From Streptomyces mashuensis (lineage in GTDB: Bacteria; Actinomycetota; Actinomycetes; Streptomycetales; Streptomycetaceae): a stretch of DNA of 64,000 bases. Below the pieces are notes generated by a model, which did not search any database, was not told the DNA's origin, and worked only from the letters and a program-made list of their open reading frames with translations. The stretch spans positions 372,001 to 436,000 of the forward strand of contig NZ_BNBD01000003.1 of NCBI RefSeq assembly GCF_014654785.1. Direction: 5' to 3'. The translations under genes and the position numbers were made by a program. Shown here piece after piece: positions 1 to 7,921 of the stretch (position 1 is its first letter; each line of letters begins with the position of its first letter).

Positions 1-109
1 CGGCGGCCCAGCACACCGCGTAGCCGAGCCGGTCGGCCTCGCGGGCGACCGCGAGATTGTCCGCGTCCATCCCGGCACCCCAGTAGCCGAGGTTGATTCC
101 GAGCCGCAT
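1..109 (-). CDS. LLM-class (F420-dependent) oxidoreductase, N-terminal fragment
   Basis: Only the first 36 codons are inside the window; the rest lies beyond the left edge. The visible protein begins MRLGINLGYWGAG and continues with DADNLAVAREADRLGYAVCW. This is the first beta strand and helix of bacterial luciferase-like, F420-dependent oxidoreductases. Members of this class use F420H2 or FMN in a TIM barrel; the substrate cannot be told from this piece. The ATG is preceded by an AAGGGG ribosome site about six bases upstream. The gene is divergent from the aldo/keto reductase that follows. Confidence 0.7.
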   Translation of the reverse strand, partial: MRLGINLGYWGAGMDADNLAVAREADRLGYAVCWAA

Positions 110-218
110 GCCACACCCCTTACTGATCAGTAACGTCGTCGTTGCGGGGACTCTAGCGCGCGGGGCCCGGGTACGTCACCGGCCGGGGGCGGTGGGCCCG
201 GGGATAGGCTCGCCGGTC

Positions 219-1202
219 ATGGAACAAAGGCACCTCGGCCGTACGGGCCTGCGGGTGTCCCGGCTCGGGCTGGGCACCCTCACGTGGGGCCGGGACACGG
301 GGGAACGCGAGGCGGCCGAACTGCTCAGAACGTTCTGGGAGGCGGGCGGCACGCTCGTCGACACGGCCGACGTCTACGCCGACGGCGGCGCGGAGCTGCT
401 CCTGGGCCGGCTGCTCGACGGCCTCGTGCCGCGCCGCGACCTCGTCATCGCCACCAAGGCCGGCAGCGTGCTGGACCCGCACCGGCGCGTGGACTGCTCG
501 CGCGGCCACCTGCTGGCGGCGCTGGACGCATCACTGGAACGGCTGGGCACGGACCACGTCGACGTCTGGCAGCTGCACGCCTTCGACGACCGCACGCCGC
601 TGGAGGAGACCCTCCAGGCCGTCGACCTCGCGGTCAGCAGCGGCCGCGCCCGCTACGCCGGCGTCTTCGGCTTCTGCGGCTGGCAGCTGGCCAAGGCCGC
701 GACGTGGCAGCTGGCCGAGCCGGCCCGGCGCACCCGGATCGCGTGCACGCAGATGGAGTACTCGCTGCTCCAGCGCGGCATCGAGCGCGAGGTGCTGCCG
801 GCCGCGCTCGACCTGGGCGTGGGCGTGCTGCCGGCGTCCCCGCTGGGCCGCGGCGTGCTCACCGGCAAGTACCGGCACGCCACGCCGGCCGGCTCCCGGG
901 GCGCGTCGGAGTACCTGGCGCCGTTCGTCGCCCCCTATCTTGACGAGACGGCACGCCGCGTCGTCGACGCGGTCGGCACGGCGGCCGACGGCCTGGCCAC
1001 CACCCCCCTCCACATCGCCCTGGCCTGGGTCCGCGACCGCCCGGGCGTCACCGCCCCGCTCCTGGGCGCCCGCACCGCCCAGCAGCTCAGGGCGGCACTG
1101 TCAGTGGAGACCCTTACGCTTCCGGACGAGATCTGCCGCGCGCTGGACGACGTCTCGGCGCCGGTGCACCGCTACCCCGACCAGGACTGGAGCACGCTGT
1201 GA
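219..1202 (+). CDS. aldo/keto reductase
   Basis: A 327-residue NAD(P)H-dependent oxidoreductase of the aldo/keto reductase superfamily, cytosolic. The catalytic tetrad is visible: Asp48 and Tyr53 in DTADVY, Lys80 in ATKAG and His120 in WQLHAFD. The C-terminal half carries the family's cofactor-binding segments (SPLGRGVLTGKY, LLGARTAQQL). Length is normal. The ATG at 219 was chosen because family homology starts there (MEQRHLGRTGL). A longer in-frame start at 93 would overlap the divergent gene. A TAGGCT hexamer ends eight bases before the ATG, so the transcript may be almost leaderless. The stop overlaps the GTG of the next gene (GTGA), so the two are translationally coupled. Physiological substrate unknown. 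Confidence 0.85.
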   Translation: MEQRHLGRTGLRVSRLGLGTLTWGRDTGEREAAELLRTFWEAGGTLVDTADVYADGGAELLLGRLLDGLVPRRDLVIATKAGSVLDPHRRVDCSRGHLLAALDASLERLGTDHVDVWQLHAFDDRTPLEETLQAVDLAVSSGRARYAGVFGFCGWQLAKAATWQLAEPARRTRIACTQMEYSLLQRGIEREVLPAALDLGVGVLPASPLGRGVLTGKYRHATPAGSRGASEYLAPFVAPYLDETARRVVDAVGTAADGLATTPLHIALAWVRDRPGVTAPLLGARTAQQLRAALSVETLTLPDEICRALDDVSAPVHRYPDQDWSTL

Positions 1203-3622
1203 CGACGGACGCCCCGGGCGCCCCCGGCAACCCCGCGCCCCCGCACGAGGGCACCGCGCCCGGCGGCCCCGCCGCCGGGGAGAACGCACCCGGCGCCACC
1301 GGCGAGGCCCGTCGGGCGGCCGGGGACGAGCCCGGCGCGGCTCCGCACGACGGAGCGGAGCATGCCGGTACCGAGCCGGTCGCGCCAGTCACGCCCGGAA
1401 CCGGCGCGGCCGTACCGAGCGAGCCCGCCGTGCCGGGCGACGGCGCGGGCGAGCCCAGCACCCCCTCGCGCGGCGAGGCGGAGCAGGGCGGCGCCGAGCC
1501 GGCCGCGCCAGGCACGCCCGGAACCGGCGCGGCCGTACCGAACGAGCCCGCCGTGCCAGGCGACGGCGCCGGCGAGCCCAGCACCCCCTCGCACGCCGGT
1601 GCGGAACACGGCGGTGCCGAGCCGGTCGCGGCAGCCGCGGCCCCCGCCGGCCGCACCGGACCGGACAACGCCGCTCCGAGCGAGCCCGCCGTGCCGGGCG
1701 ACGGCACGGGTGAGCCCGCCGCGCCGACCGCCCCCGCGGCCGGCCCCTCCCCCGAGGGCGACGTCCCCTCGCGGCCCGCCAACCCCGTCGCCGCCGCTCT
1801 CGCCGCTGCCGTGCGGGCCGTGGAGAGCGGGGAGCGGTCCGCGGCTTCGTTCTTCAACGAGCCCAGGCCCGCCGCCCCCGCGCGGCGCCCCGCCGCGCCC
1901 GCCCCGCGGCCGGTCGTCCCCGCCGCGCCGCGGCCTGCCGCCCGTATCGAGCCCAGCGCCGGGCTGCGCGAGGTGCTCGCCGCCGGCGGCGCGCCCGAGC
2001 GCCTCGCGGCGGCGGTCGCCGAGGCGCTCGGTGAGGACGCCGCCGACGCGCTCCGCGAGGACCCGTGGCGGCTCCTCTCCGTGGCCGGGGTGCGGCCCGA
2101 GCAGGCCGACGGGTTCGCCCGGGCCCTGCTCGGCGACGCGTGCGGGCCCGGGGACGAGCGGCGGTCGCGCGCCCTGGTCGCCTGGCTGCTCGACCGCGCC
2201 GCCCTCGCCGGGCACACCGCCGTCGACGCCGCCACCGTCCGTACCGAGCTGGGCCGGCTCTCCGTACCCGACGCCGAGGCCGCGCTGCACGACGCCATCG
2301 CCGACGGCGCCGTCCTCGTCTTCCGGGAAGGGGGCGAGGAGGACGAGGAGGACGCCGTGCGGCTCCTGCTCGGGCTCGACCGGTGGGCCATGGCCGAGGA
2401 GAGCCTCGCCGACGGCCTCGCCCGGCTCGTCAACGCCACCCCCGCCGACGACGTCGCCCAGGACGCCTGGGAGGCCGCCGCCGAGGCCGCGCCGTCCCCG
2501 TCCGCCGCCGAACTGATCCGCGCCGCCGCCCGCGCCTGCCTCGTCGCGCACAGCGGCGGCGAAGCGGCCCGCGCCGAGCCCGCCGCCCTCGTCACGGCCG
2601 CCGCCGGGCTGGGTCTGCGCGCCTGCGCCGCCGCCCACACCGAGGACGGCCGGCGCCGCCTCGCCGAGCTGGGCGTGCCCGAGCCCGTCACCGTCGCCGG
2701 CCTGCTCTCCGGCCACGAGGGCCCCGGCCGCGACGAGGACGGCACCCTGGCCCTGGACGTCCTCGCCGTGCTCGACGCACCGCAGTTGGATGTCGAGACG
2801 GCGGCCCTGCTGGTCGAGTCCGTCGCCGACGGCACCCGGCTCGTCCTCTCCGGCGACCCCGGCGTGCTCCGCTCCGCCGGCCCCGGCCGGGTCTTCGCCG
2901 ACCTGCTCGCCGCCAAGGCGTGCCCGGTCGTCGTCTCCCGCACCCCCGACCCCGGCCCGCTCGGCGAGCTCGTCTCGGGCATCGGTGTCGGTGAGCTCAC
3001 CGCCGTCGACGCCCCCGGCAAGGAGGTCTTCATCGTGCCCGTCCGGGAGCCGGCGGAGGCCGTGCACCGCACGGTGCAGCTCGTCGCCGACTCCATCCCG
3101 CGCGCCCTCGGCGTACCCGCCGACCGCACCCAGGTCGTCACACCGGGCCACGGCGGCCCCGCCGGCACCCGCGCCCTGAACGCCGCGCTCAAGGAGCGCC
3201 TCAACCCCGGCCCCGGCCGCTTCGGCGGCTTCGACGCCGGCGACCGTGTCGTCCACGTCCCCGCCCCCGGCCGCGCCGTCCCCGGCACGGTCGTCTCCGG
3301 CGACGCCGAGGGCCTGAGGCTGGACTGCGCGGGCACGCCCGTGGTCGTACCGCCCGGCCGCGTGGCCGACGAGGTCCGGCACGGCTGGGCCGTCACCGCG
3401 CACCAGGCCGCCGGTACGCGCTGGCCGGCCGCCGTGGTCGTCCTGCCGGGCGACGCGGCCGCGACGCTGACCCGCGACTGGGTCTACACGGCCTTCAGCC
3501 GGGCCGAGCGCCACCTGTCGGTCGTGCAGGGCGTGGACCAGGCCCTGCCCCGGGCGGTCGCCGAGGTCCCAGCCAAGGAGCGCACCACACGCCTGCGCAC
3601 CCTGCTCGCCGGCCAGGAGTGA
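1199..3622 (+). CDS. RecD2-like helix-hairpin-helix protein without a Walker A motif
   Basis: An 807-residue protein. Residues 1 to about 210 are a low-complexity Ala/Pro/Glu/Gly segment with internal repeats. From about residue 250 on it follows the RecD2 (SF1B helicase) layout: helix-hairpin-helix region, a Walker B-like stretch (LAVLDAPQLDVE), the RecD2-type segment LVLSGDPGVLRSAGPGRVF, then LNAALKERLNP, and C-terminal motifs VTAHQAAGTRWPA and YTAFSRAERHL. The place where RecD2 has GGPGTGKT has no P-loop, so ATP hydrolysis is unlikely. It starts with a GTG overlapping the stop of the aldo/keto reductase and ends at a strong hairpin. Related proteins in streptomycetes are annotated only as helix-hairpin-helix proteins. 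A structural or regulatory DNA-binding role is an inference. Confidence 0.7.
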   Translation: MTTDAPGAPGNPAPPHEGTAPGGPAAGENAPGATGEARRAAGDEPGAAPHDGAEHAGTEPVAPVTPGTGAAVPSEPAVPGDGAGEPSTPSRGEAEQGGAEPAAPGTPGTGAAVPNEPAVPGDGAGEPSTPSHAGAEHGGAEPVAAAAAPAGRTGPDNAAPSEPAVPGDGTGEPAAPTAPAAGPSPEGDVPSRPANPVAAALAAAVRAVESGERSAASFFNEPRPAAPARRPAAPAPRPVVPAAPRPAARIEPSAGLREVLAAGGAPERLAAAVAEALGEDAADALREDPWRLLSVAGVRPEQADGFARALLGDACGPGDERRSRALVAWLLDRAALAGHTAVDAATVRTELGRLSVPDAEAALHDAIADGAVLVFREGGEEDEEDAVRLLLGLDRWAMAEESLADGLARLVNATPADDVAQDAWEAAAEAAPSPSAAELIRAAARACLVAHSGGEAARAEPAALVTAAAGLGLRACAAAHTEDGRRRLAELGVPEPVTVAGLLSGHEGPGRDEDGTLALDVLAVLDAPQLDVETAALLVESVADGTRLVLSGDPGVLRSAGPGRVFADLLAAKACPVVVSRTPDPGPLGELVSGIGVGELTAVDAPGKEVFIVPVREPAEAVHRTVQLVADSIPRALGVPADRTQVVTPGHGGPAGTRALNAALKERLNPGPGRFGGFDAGDRVVHVPAPGRAVPGTVVSGDAEGLRLDCAGTPVVVPPGRVADEVRHGWAVTAHQAAGTRWPAAVVVLPGDAAATLTRDWVYTAFSRAERHLSVVQGVDQALPRAVAEVPAKERTTRLRTLLAGQE
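1370..1745 (+). repeat. in-frame tandem repeats in the RecD2-like gene
   Basis: Three copies of a block encoding a version of GTGAAVPSEPAVPGDGAGEP. Copies one and two are 123 bp apart (41 codons) and nearly identical. The third is shifted by 138 bp and more diverged. All spacings are multiples of three, so the reading frame is kept. Repeat number is likely to vary between strains. Confidence 0.8.
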
Positions 3623-3627
3623 CACGC

Positions 3628-3667
3628 CGCGGCGGTACGGCACCGGTGCCGGTGCCGTACCGCCGCG
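3628..3667. terminator. bidirectional terminator hairpin
   Basis: A perfect 19-bp inverted repeat (arms 3628-3646 and 3649-3667, two-base loop) fills almost the whole gap between the convergent ends at 3622 and 3671. There is no T-run, as is common in streptomycetes. It can serve both genes. Confidence 0.85.
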
Positions 3668-3670
3668 CGC

Positions 3671-4393
3671 TCACCGCTTCCGCGTGCGCCCCGAGCCCTC
3701 GTCGTCCTCGTCCTCGTCCACCAGGTCGAGGTCCTCGTCGTCGTCCGACTCGTCGTCCGCGTCGTCCTCCTCCTCGTCGAACACCGCGCTGACGTCGAAG
3801 CGGCACACGACCCGCTGCGGATCGGCCTGGTCGAACGGGGCCGGGAGCCACTCCCCCGGTTCTGCCGGCTCGTCGACGGCCGTCACCCACAGCGTGGAGT
3901 CGCCCTCCTCCAGGCCGAACTCCTTGTGCCGCGAGGCGATCTCGTCCGGTTCGTACTCGCCGAAGACCACGCCCAGCGCCGCGTGCACGCTGCCCTGGCC
4001 GGCGCCGCCGGGGCGGCCCGCCTCCGGCTCGGCGTCGACGTCCGGGTCGAGGTCCGCGACGCGCTGTGCCTGGGCGATCAGGCGCTGCGGTTCGACGACG
4101 GCGTAGTCCCTGCGGATCAGCACGCTGACCGCACTGGGCTCCTCGGGCCCGGCGTAGGCGGGCAGCGAGTCGTCGCCGGGGATTTCGAAGGGCGTCACCT
4201 CGTCATAGGTGTCGTAGAGCAGCTCGTCGTACGCCTCGGCTGTCGCGGCCAGCTCGTTGAACGCGGCGTAGACGGCCGGGTCGTCCTCCCCCGACCGGCG
4301 TTCGACGGCCTCGAGGTGACGGTCCAGAGCGGCTTTGACCGCCTCGGCGGCGGCGCGTACCTCGGCAGCGGTGGGCTGCGCAGCATCAGACAT
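3671..4393 (-). CDS. hypothetical protein with acidic C-terminus
   Basis: A 240-residue soluble protein with no family I can name. It opens with a helical segment (MSDAAQPTAAEVRAAAEAVK) and a central mixed region containing LYDTYDEVTPFEI and SVLIRRDYAVVEPQRL. Residues from about 210 to 235 are almost only Asp and Glu, followed by a basic GRTRKR tail. No signal peptide or membrane segment is seen. The ATG at 4393 is preferred to an in-frame start at 4432 because a TAGCGT hexamer lies seven bases before it, which would give a leaderless message. It is divergent from the DUF5703 gene and convergent with the RecD2-like gene. Confidence 0.7.
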   Translation of the reverse strand: MSDAAQPTAAEVRAAAEAVKAALDRHLEAVERRSGEDDPAVYAAFNELAATAEAYDELLYDTYDEVTPFEIPGDDSLPAYAGPEEPSAVSVLIRRDYAVVEPQRLIAQAQRVADLDPDVDAEPEAGRPGGAGQGSVHAALGVVFGEYEPDEIASRHKEFGLEEGDSTLWVTAVDEPAEPGEWLPAPFDQADPQRVVCRFDVSAVFDEEEDDADDESDDDEDLDLVDEDEDDEGSGRTRKR

Positions 4394-4400
4394 AGTGCAG

Positions 4401-4406
4401 ACGCTA
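4401..4406 (-). promoter_or_regulatory. -10 element for a leaderless transcript
   Basis: On the minus strand TAGCGT ends seven bases before the ATG at 4393, so transcription would start at or next to the start codon. No AG-rich ribosome site lies between. No convincing -35 was seen. Confidence 0.4.
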
Positions 4407-4440
4407 TCCGCACCGGACCCGTTCCCGCACAATAGATGCG

Positions 4441-4629
4441 ATGCCGGAATACGAATTCTGTGATGTGTATGTGCCCCGGGGTGTCTCCCGCACGGCGGCC
4501 ACGCGTCTGCTGACCGACCACGCCGAGTACGGGCACTGGGAGTTGGACCGACTACGCCTCTTCCCCGACGGCAGCCGCAAGGTGCGGCTGCGGCGGCGGA
4601 TCATCCGCCAGCTCCGTGCCACATGGTGA
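4441..4629 (+). CDS. DUF5703 family protein
   Basis: A 62-residue basic protein (MPEYEFCDVYVPRGVSRTAA at the start, RRRIIRQLRATW at the end). The whole length matches what I know of DUF5703, a small conserved actinobacterial family of unknown function. The segment LLTDHAEYGHWELDRLRL is the typical centre. No membrane segment or cysteine cluster. It is divergent from the acidic hypothetical gene with 47 bp between start codons; it lacks an evident ribosome site, and CACAAT at 4428-4433 could serve as the -10 of a leaderless message. Confidence 0.8.
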   Translation: MPEYEFCDVYVPRGVSRTAATRLLTDHAEYGHWELDRLRLFPDGSRKVRLRRRIIRQLRATW

Positions 4630-4700
4630 CCGCCCGGTGACGGCCGCGCCCCGGGAACACCGGGAACGCCAGGAACGCTGAGGGCGCCGGGAACGCGGCA

Positions 4701-4732
4701 GCGGGCCCCGCGCCGGTGTGCGCGGGGCCCGC
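4701..4732. terminator. bidirectional terminator hairpin
   Basis: A 13-bp perfect GC stem (4701-4713 with 4720-4732) and a six-base loop lie between the ends of the DUF5703 gene and the long chaplin gene, which converge here. Confidence 0.8.
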
Positions 4733-4744
4733 CTCCGGGATCGC

Positions 4745-5638
4745 TCAGCCCTGGGAGCCGCGGGCCCGGCGGTACAGCACCGCGCCGCCGGCCAGCAGCG
4801 CCGCGCTGGCCGCGGCGGCCGCGCCGACCTGGCCCGCACCGGTGTGCGCGAGCTGGGTGGCCTGCTCGACCATGGTCGCGGGCGCGTGCCCGGCGGTGGC
4901 GGGCGCCCGGTGGGCGTCCTTCACGTCCAGAACGGGCGCGGCGGGGTGGCCGCCCGGCACGTGGCCGGCGGGGCCGCCGGGGTGCTGGGCCGGCGGCTGG
5001 TGGGCGGGCTTCTCCTCGCCCGGCTTGCCGCCGTGGTGGTCACCGCCACCGGGGTGGCCGGGGTGCCCGGGGTGACCGGGGTGGCCCGGGTGACCGGGGT
5101 GGTCGCCGTGCGGCGGCTCGTGGTGCCCGCCGCCCTGGTGCACGCCGCCGTCGTTGACGCAGGTGTTGCCGTGCGTGGGGTTGCCGATGCCGACGACGTT
5201 GACGCTGTTGCCGCAGGCGTTGAGGCCCACGCCGACCGGGACCTGCACGGTGTTGCCGGAGGCCACGCCCGGCGAGTCGCTCGCGTCGCCGTCGGCCTGG
5301 GCGCCGCCGCCGTGGCCGCCGTGGCTGCCGTGGCCGTTGTCGCCGTGACCGTGGCCGTTGTCGCCGTGGCCGCCGCCGTGGTGGGCGCCCGCCTGGCCTC
5401 CGTTGACGCAGGTGTTGCCGCTGGCCGGGTTGAGCAGCCCGATGATGTTCACGGTGTTGCCGCAGGCGTTCACCGGGACGTGCACCGGGACCTGCACCGT
5501 GTTCCCGGACGCGACGCCCGGGGAATGGGTGGCGGAGCCGGAGGCACCCGAGCTCGCCTGCGCGTAGCCGCCGGCCGCGGCGAGCACGCCGCTCGCAGCG
5601 GCCACCGTGATCAGGCCCTTCTTGGTGACCTGTCGCAT
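4745..5638 (-). CDS. chpC: long chaplin, sortase-anchored, two chaplin domains
   Basis: A 297-residue cell-surface protein of the chaplin family, amphipathic proteins that coat aerial hyphae of streptomycetes. It has a signal peptide (about 1-28) and two chaplin domains at about 37-79 and 120-162. Each domain has the hallmark SPGVASGNTVQVPV, an NACGN and a GNTCVN with two cysteines (C59/C77 and C142/C160). Between and after them are Gly/His-rich linkers, including five HPG repeats near 178-196. The C-terminus has a sortase signal: LAHTG at 263-267, a hydrophobic segment, and RRARGSQG. Two domains plus LAxTG define the long chaplins ChpA-C. Position next to a short chaplin suggests ChpC. The ATG at 5638 has a GAGGGG site; upstream in-frame codons give no signal peptide. 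Confidence 0.92.
   Translation of the reverse strand: MRQVTKKGLITVAAASGVLAAAGGYAQASSGASGSATHSPGVASGNTVQVPVHVPVNACGNTVNIIGLLNPASGNTCVNGGQAGAHHGGGHGDNGHGHGDNGHGSHGGHGGGAQADGDASDSPGVASGNTVQVPVGVGLNACGNSVNVVGIGNPTHGNTCVNDGGVHQGGGHHEPPHGDHPGHPGHPGHPGHPGHPGGGDHHGGKPGEEKPAHQPPAQHPGGPAGHVPGGHPAAPVLDVKDAHRAPATAGHAPATMVEQATQLAHTGAGQVGAAAAASAALLAGGAVLYRRARGSQG
5050..5102 (-). repeat. short tandem repeat encoding (His-Pro-Gly)n
   Basis: A nine-base unit is repeated about five times inside the long chaplin gene, encoding the HPGHPGHPG linker before the cell-wall sorting region. Likely variable in copy number. Confidence 0.75.
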
Positions 5639-5798
5639 TTCGTCTTGCCCCTCTGTTTTTGCCATGCCGAACGCGCGCGGATCAGCCGGTCCGTGCGCGA
5701 TGAATGCCCGGTCGAAAGCCCAGCGGCCCCGGAGTGCGTGGCACCGCACGCCCTCCGGAGCCGCGCGGGCTCAAAAGCTCACGGAATCAGGCAGAACG

Positions 5799-6032
5799 TC
5801 ACTTGTTGATGCAGACGTTGCCGAACGTCGGGTTCAGCACACCGACGACGTTCACCGTGTTGCCGCAGGCGTTCACGGGCACCGCGACGGGCACCTGCAC
5901 GACGTTGCCCGACACAACACCGGGGTTGTTCACCGCGGCCCCCTGGGCCCCCCCGCTCGCGGCAGCCACGCCCGCGCCCACGAGCACGAGACCACTGGTG
6001 GCAGCCGCAGCGGCGACAACCTTCTTGAGCAT
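5799..6032 (-). CDS. chpH: short chaplin
   Basis: A 77-residue secreted protein: signal peptide (about 1-25, LKKVVAAAAATSGLVLVGAG core) followed by a single chaplin domain, residues about 33-75, with NNPGVVSGNVVQVPV, NACGN (C56) and GNVCINK (C74). Short chaplins self-assemble into the amyloid-like sheath and make aerial structures hydrophobic; they need long chaplins for anchoring. The position directly upstream of the long chaplin fits ChpH. The ATG at 6032 follows a GGAGGA ribosome site. Upstream are a 5' hairpin and a promoter resembling the sigma-BldN consensus. The chaplin gene ends 160 bp before the start of the long chaplin gene. Confidence 0.92.
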   Translation of the reverse strand: MLKKVVAAAAATSGLVLVGAGVAAASGGAQGAAVNNPGVVSGNVVQVPVAVPVNACGNTVNVVGVLNPTFGNVCINK

Positions 6033-6050
6033 GGATTCCTCCTTGTTGGC

Positions 6051-6075
6051 GTGCGGTCCCAGCCGCGGACCGCAC
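6051..6075 (-). promoter_or_regulatory. 5' leader hairpin of chpH
   Basis: A perfect 9-bp stem (6051-6059 with 6067-6075) and seven-base loop sit between the proposed promoter and the ribosome site of chpH. With the promoter below, the stem would begin at the very 5' end of the message, a place where hairpins stabilise mRNA. Confidence 0.55.
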
Positions 6076-6079
6076 ACCT

Positions 6080-6107
6080 GTAACGACAGGGAGGTAATAG
6101 GGCTACG
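6080..6107 (-). promoter_or_regulatory. candidate sigma-BldN-type promoter of chpH
   Basis: On the minus strand CGTAGC, 16 bases, CGTTAC. The sigma-BldN consensus as I recall it is CGTAAC-N16-CGTTGA, and chaplin genes are known BldN targets. Both hexamers keep the CGT core and the spacing is exact. It lies 48 bp upstream of the chpH start. Confidence 0.5.
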
Positions 6108-6193
6108 CGACGCTCGGGGCGTTCACTCGTTCCGGCTAAGAAAACGCCAAATACGCCCAGCGGCTGGTGCGATGGAATCCATGGCGGGCCGGG

Positions 6194-7525
6194 TCAGCAC
6201 TGGTCGAGGAATCGGTCGAGCACCCGCACGCCGAATTTCAGCCCGTCCACGGGAACCCGCTCGTCGACGCCGTGGAACATGCCGGCGAAGTCCAGCTCGG
6301 GGGGCAGCTGGAGGGGGGCGAATCCGAAGCAGCGGATGCCGAGGTCGGCGAAGGACTTGGCGTCGGTGCCGCCGGAGAGCATGTACGGGACGGCGCGCGC
6401 GATGGGGTCCTCGGCCTTGAGGGCCGACTGCATCGCGTCCACCAGCCGGCCGTCGAAGCTGGTCTCCAGGGCCTTGTCGGCGTGCACGTCCTCGCGCTTG
6501 ACGCGGGGGCCGAGGATCCGGTCGAGGTCGGCGAGGAACTCCTCCTCGTAGCCGGGCAGGAACCGGCCGTCGACGTGCGCGGTGGCCTGGCCGGGGATGA
6601 CGTTCACCTTGTAGCCGGCGCCCAGCATGGTGGGGGCCGCCGAGTTGCGCAGGGTGGTGCCGATCATCTTGGCGATGCCGCCGAGCTTGGCGAGGGTGGC
6701 CTCCATGTCCTCGGGGTCGAGGGGCGTGCCGAGGGCGTCGGACAGCTCGTCGAGGAAGGACCGCACGGTCTTCGTCACGCGGACGGGGAACTCGTGCCGC
6801 CCCAGCCGCGCGACGGCCTCGCACAGCTCGGTGATGGCGTTGTCCTTGTTGGTCATCGAGCCGTGCCCGGCCGTGCCCTCGACGGTGAGCCGCATCCAGT
6901 GCATGCCCTTCTCGGCCGTCTCGATCAGGTAGAGCCGCAGGTTCTCGTTGACCGTGAAGGAGAAGCCGCCGACCTCGCCGATGGCCTCCGTCACGCCCTC
7001 GAACAGCCCGGGGTGCTGGTCGACCAGGTGCCGGGCGCCGTACGTGCCACCGGCCTCCTCGTCGGCGAGGAAGGCCAGCACGATGTCGCGCGGGGGCCGG
7101 CGGCCGGAGCGCAGCCGGTCGCGGACCACGGCGAGCGTCATCGCGTCCATGTCCTTCATGTCGACCGCGCCGCGGCCCCACACGCACCCGTCGGCGATCT
7201 CGCCGGAGAACGGGTGGTGGGTCCAGTCGGCGGCGTCGGCCGGCACCACGTCCGTGTGGCCGTGGATGAGCAGCGCCGGCCGGGAGGGGTCGGTGCCCTC
7301 GATGCGGGCCACGGTGGAGGCCCGGCCCCGGTGCGACTCGATGATCCGTGGCTCCAGGCCGACCTCGGCCAGCTTCTCGGCGACGTACTCGGCGGCGGCC
7401 CGCTCCCCGGGCCCGGAGTGGTCCCCGTAGTTGCTGGTGTCGATCCGGATCAGGTCGCGGCAGAGGTCGACGACCTCCTGCTCGCCCGTGCCGGGGCCGG
7501 CGGTGGCCGGGCTCGACTCGCTCAC
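6194..7525 (-). CDS. M20/M25/M40 family metallo-hydrolase
   Basis: A 443-residue cytosolic metallopeptidase or amidohydrolase of the M20 family. Zn-site motifs are visible: LLIHGHTDVVPA, VWGRGAVDMKDMDA, AFLADEEAGGTYGA (general-base and metal-binding glutamates) and a C-terminal GGTDAKSFADLGIRCFGFAP. The middle third is the dimerisation (lid) domain with TAGHGSM and NVIPGQATAHVDGRFLPG. The GTG at 7525 has a GAGGAGG site six bases upstream, which fixes the start against longer in-frame alternatives. It ends 161 bp beyond the chpH start. Members cleave dipeptides or N-acylated amino acids; substrate not predictable here. Confidence 0.88.
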   Translation of the reverse strand: MSESSPATAGPGTGEQEVVDLCRDLIRIDTSNYGDHSGPGERAAAEYVAEKLAEVGLEPRIIESHRGRASTVARIEGTDPSRPALLIHGHTDVVPADAADWTHHPFSGEIADGCVWGRGAVDMKDMDAMTLAVVRDRLRSGRRPPRDIVLAFLADEEAGGTYGARHLVDQHPGLFEGVTEAIGEVGGFSFTVNENLRLYLIETAEKGMHWMRLTVEGTAGHGSMTNKDNAITELCEAVARLGRHEFPVRVTKTVRSFLDELSDALGTPLDPEDMEATLAKLGGIAKMIGTTLRNSAAPTMLGAGYKVNVIPGQATAHVDGRFLPGYEEEFLADLDRILGPRVKREDVHADKALETSFDGRLVDAMQSALKAEDPIARAVPYMLSGGTDAKSFADLGIRCFGFAPLQLPPELDFAGMFHGVDERVPVDGLKFGVRVLDRFLDQC

Positions 7526-7765
7526 GCTGCCTCCTCGTGGTGTGCGGCCGCGGCGGCCCGGGCGGGGCGGCCACGGCATGGTTCCCCCGCCATCCTCCCC
7601 CTCTCCCGGCCGCTGCCCAAGGCCACCGGGGGCCATGCGGCCGCCCGACACACGGCCGTAACGATCATGGCCCTGCGGGAGGGGCCGGGGGCGTGATCGA
7701 GCACCTCGGATGTTTGGTATTGTTTTCCATGTCGCCGCGGGGAACACCGCGAAGACCGACACCGA

Positions 7766-7853
7766 GTCCGGGTGGCGGAATGGCAGACGCGCTAGCTTGA
7801 GGTGCTAGTGCCCTTTATCGGGCGTGGGGGTTCAAGTCCCCCCTCGGACACCA
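7766..7853 (+). tRNA. tRNA-Leu (anticodon GAG)
   Basis: The sequence folds as a class II tRNA of 88 bases including an encoded CCA. The acceptor GTCCGGG pairs with CTCGGAC with one G-U, the D arm is GGCGGAATGGCAGACGC, and the anticodon stem CTAGC/GCTAG holds TTGAGGT. There is a long variable arm and a T arm containing GTTCAAGTC. A TATTGT hexamer at 7718-7723 is a possible -10, 36 bp upstream. Confidence 0.95.
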
Positions 7854-7856
7854 GAG

Positions 7857-7886
7857 AAAACCCCAGCTGAGCTGGGGTTTTTCTTA
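7857..7886 (+). terminator. rho-independent terminator after tRNA-Leu
   Basis: An 11-bp stem (7857-7867 with 7871-7881), three-base loop and a T-rich tail directly behind the tRNA. It is the only classical T-run terminator I found in the window. Confidence 0.9.
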
Positions 7887-7909
7887 TTTTCCGGCGCGTG
7901 GGCGGCACG

Positions 7910-7915
7910 TATGAT
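7910..7915 (+). promoter_or_regulatory. -10 element for a leaderless transcript
   Basis: TATGAT ends six bases before the ATG at 7922, placing the transcription start on the start codon. No ribosome site is present. The -35 region is weak. Confidence 0.5.
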
Positions 7916-7921
7916 CGCCCG

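Noticed and set aside
1370..1745. CRISPR-like or non-coding repeat array
   Set aside because: Repeats are in frame, 123 and 138 bp apart, without spacers, and encode a repeated protein segment.
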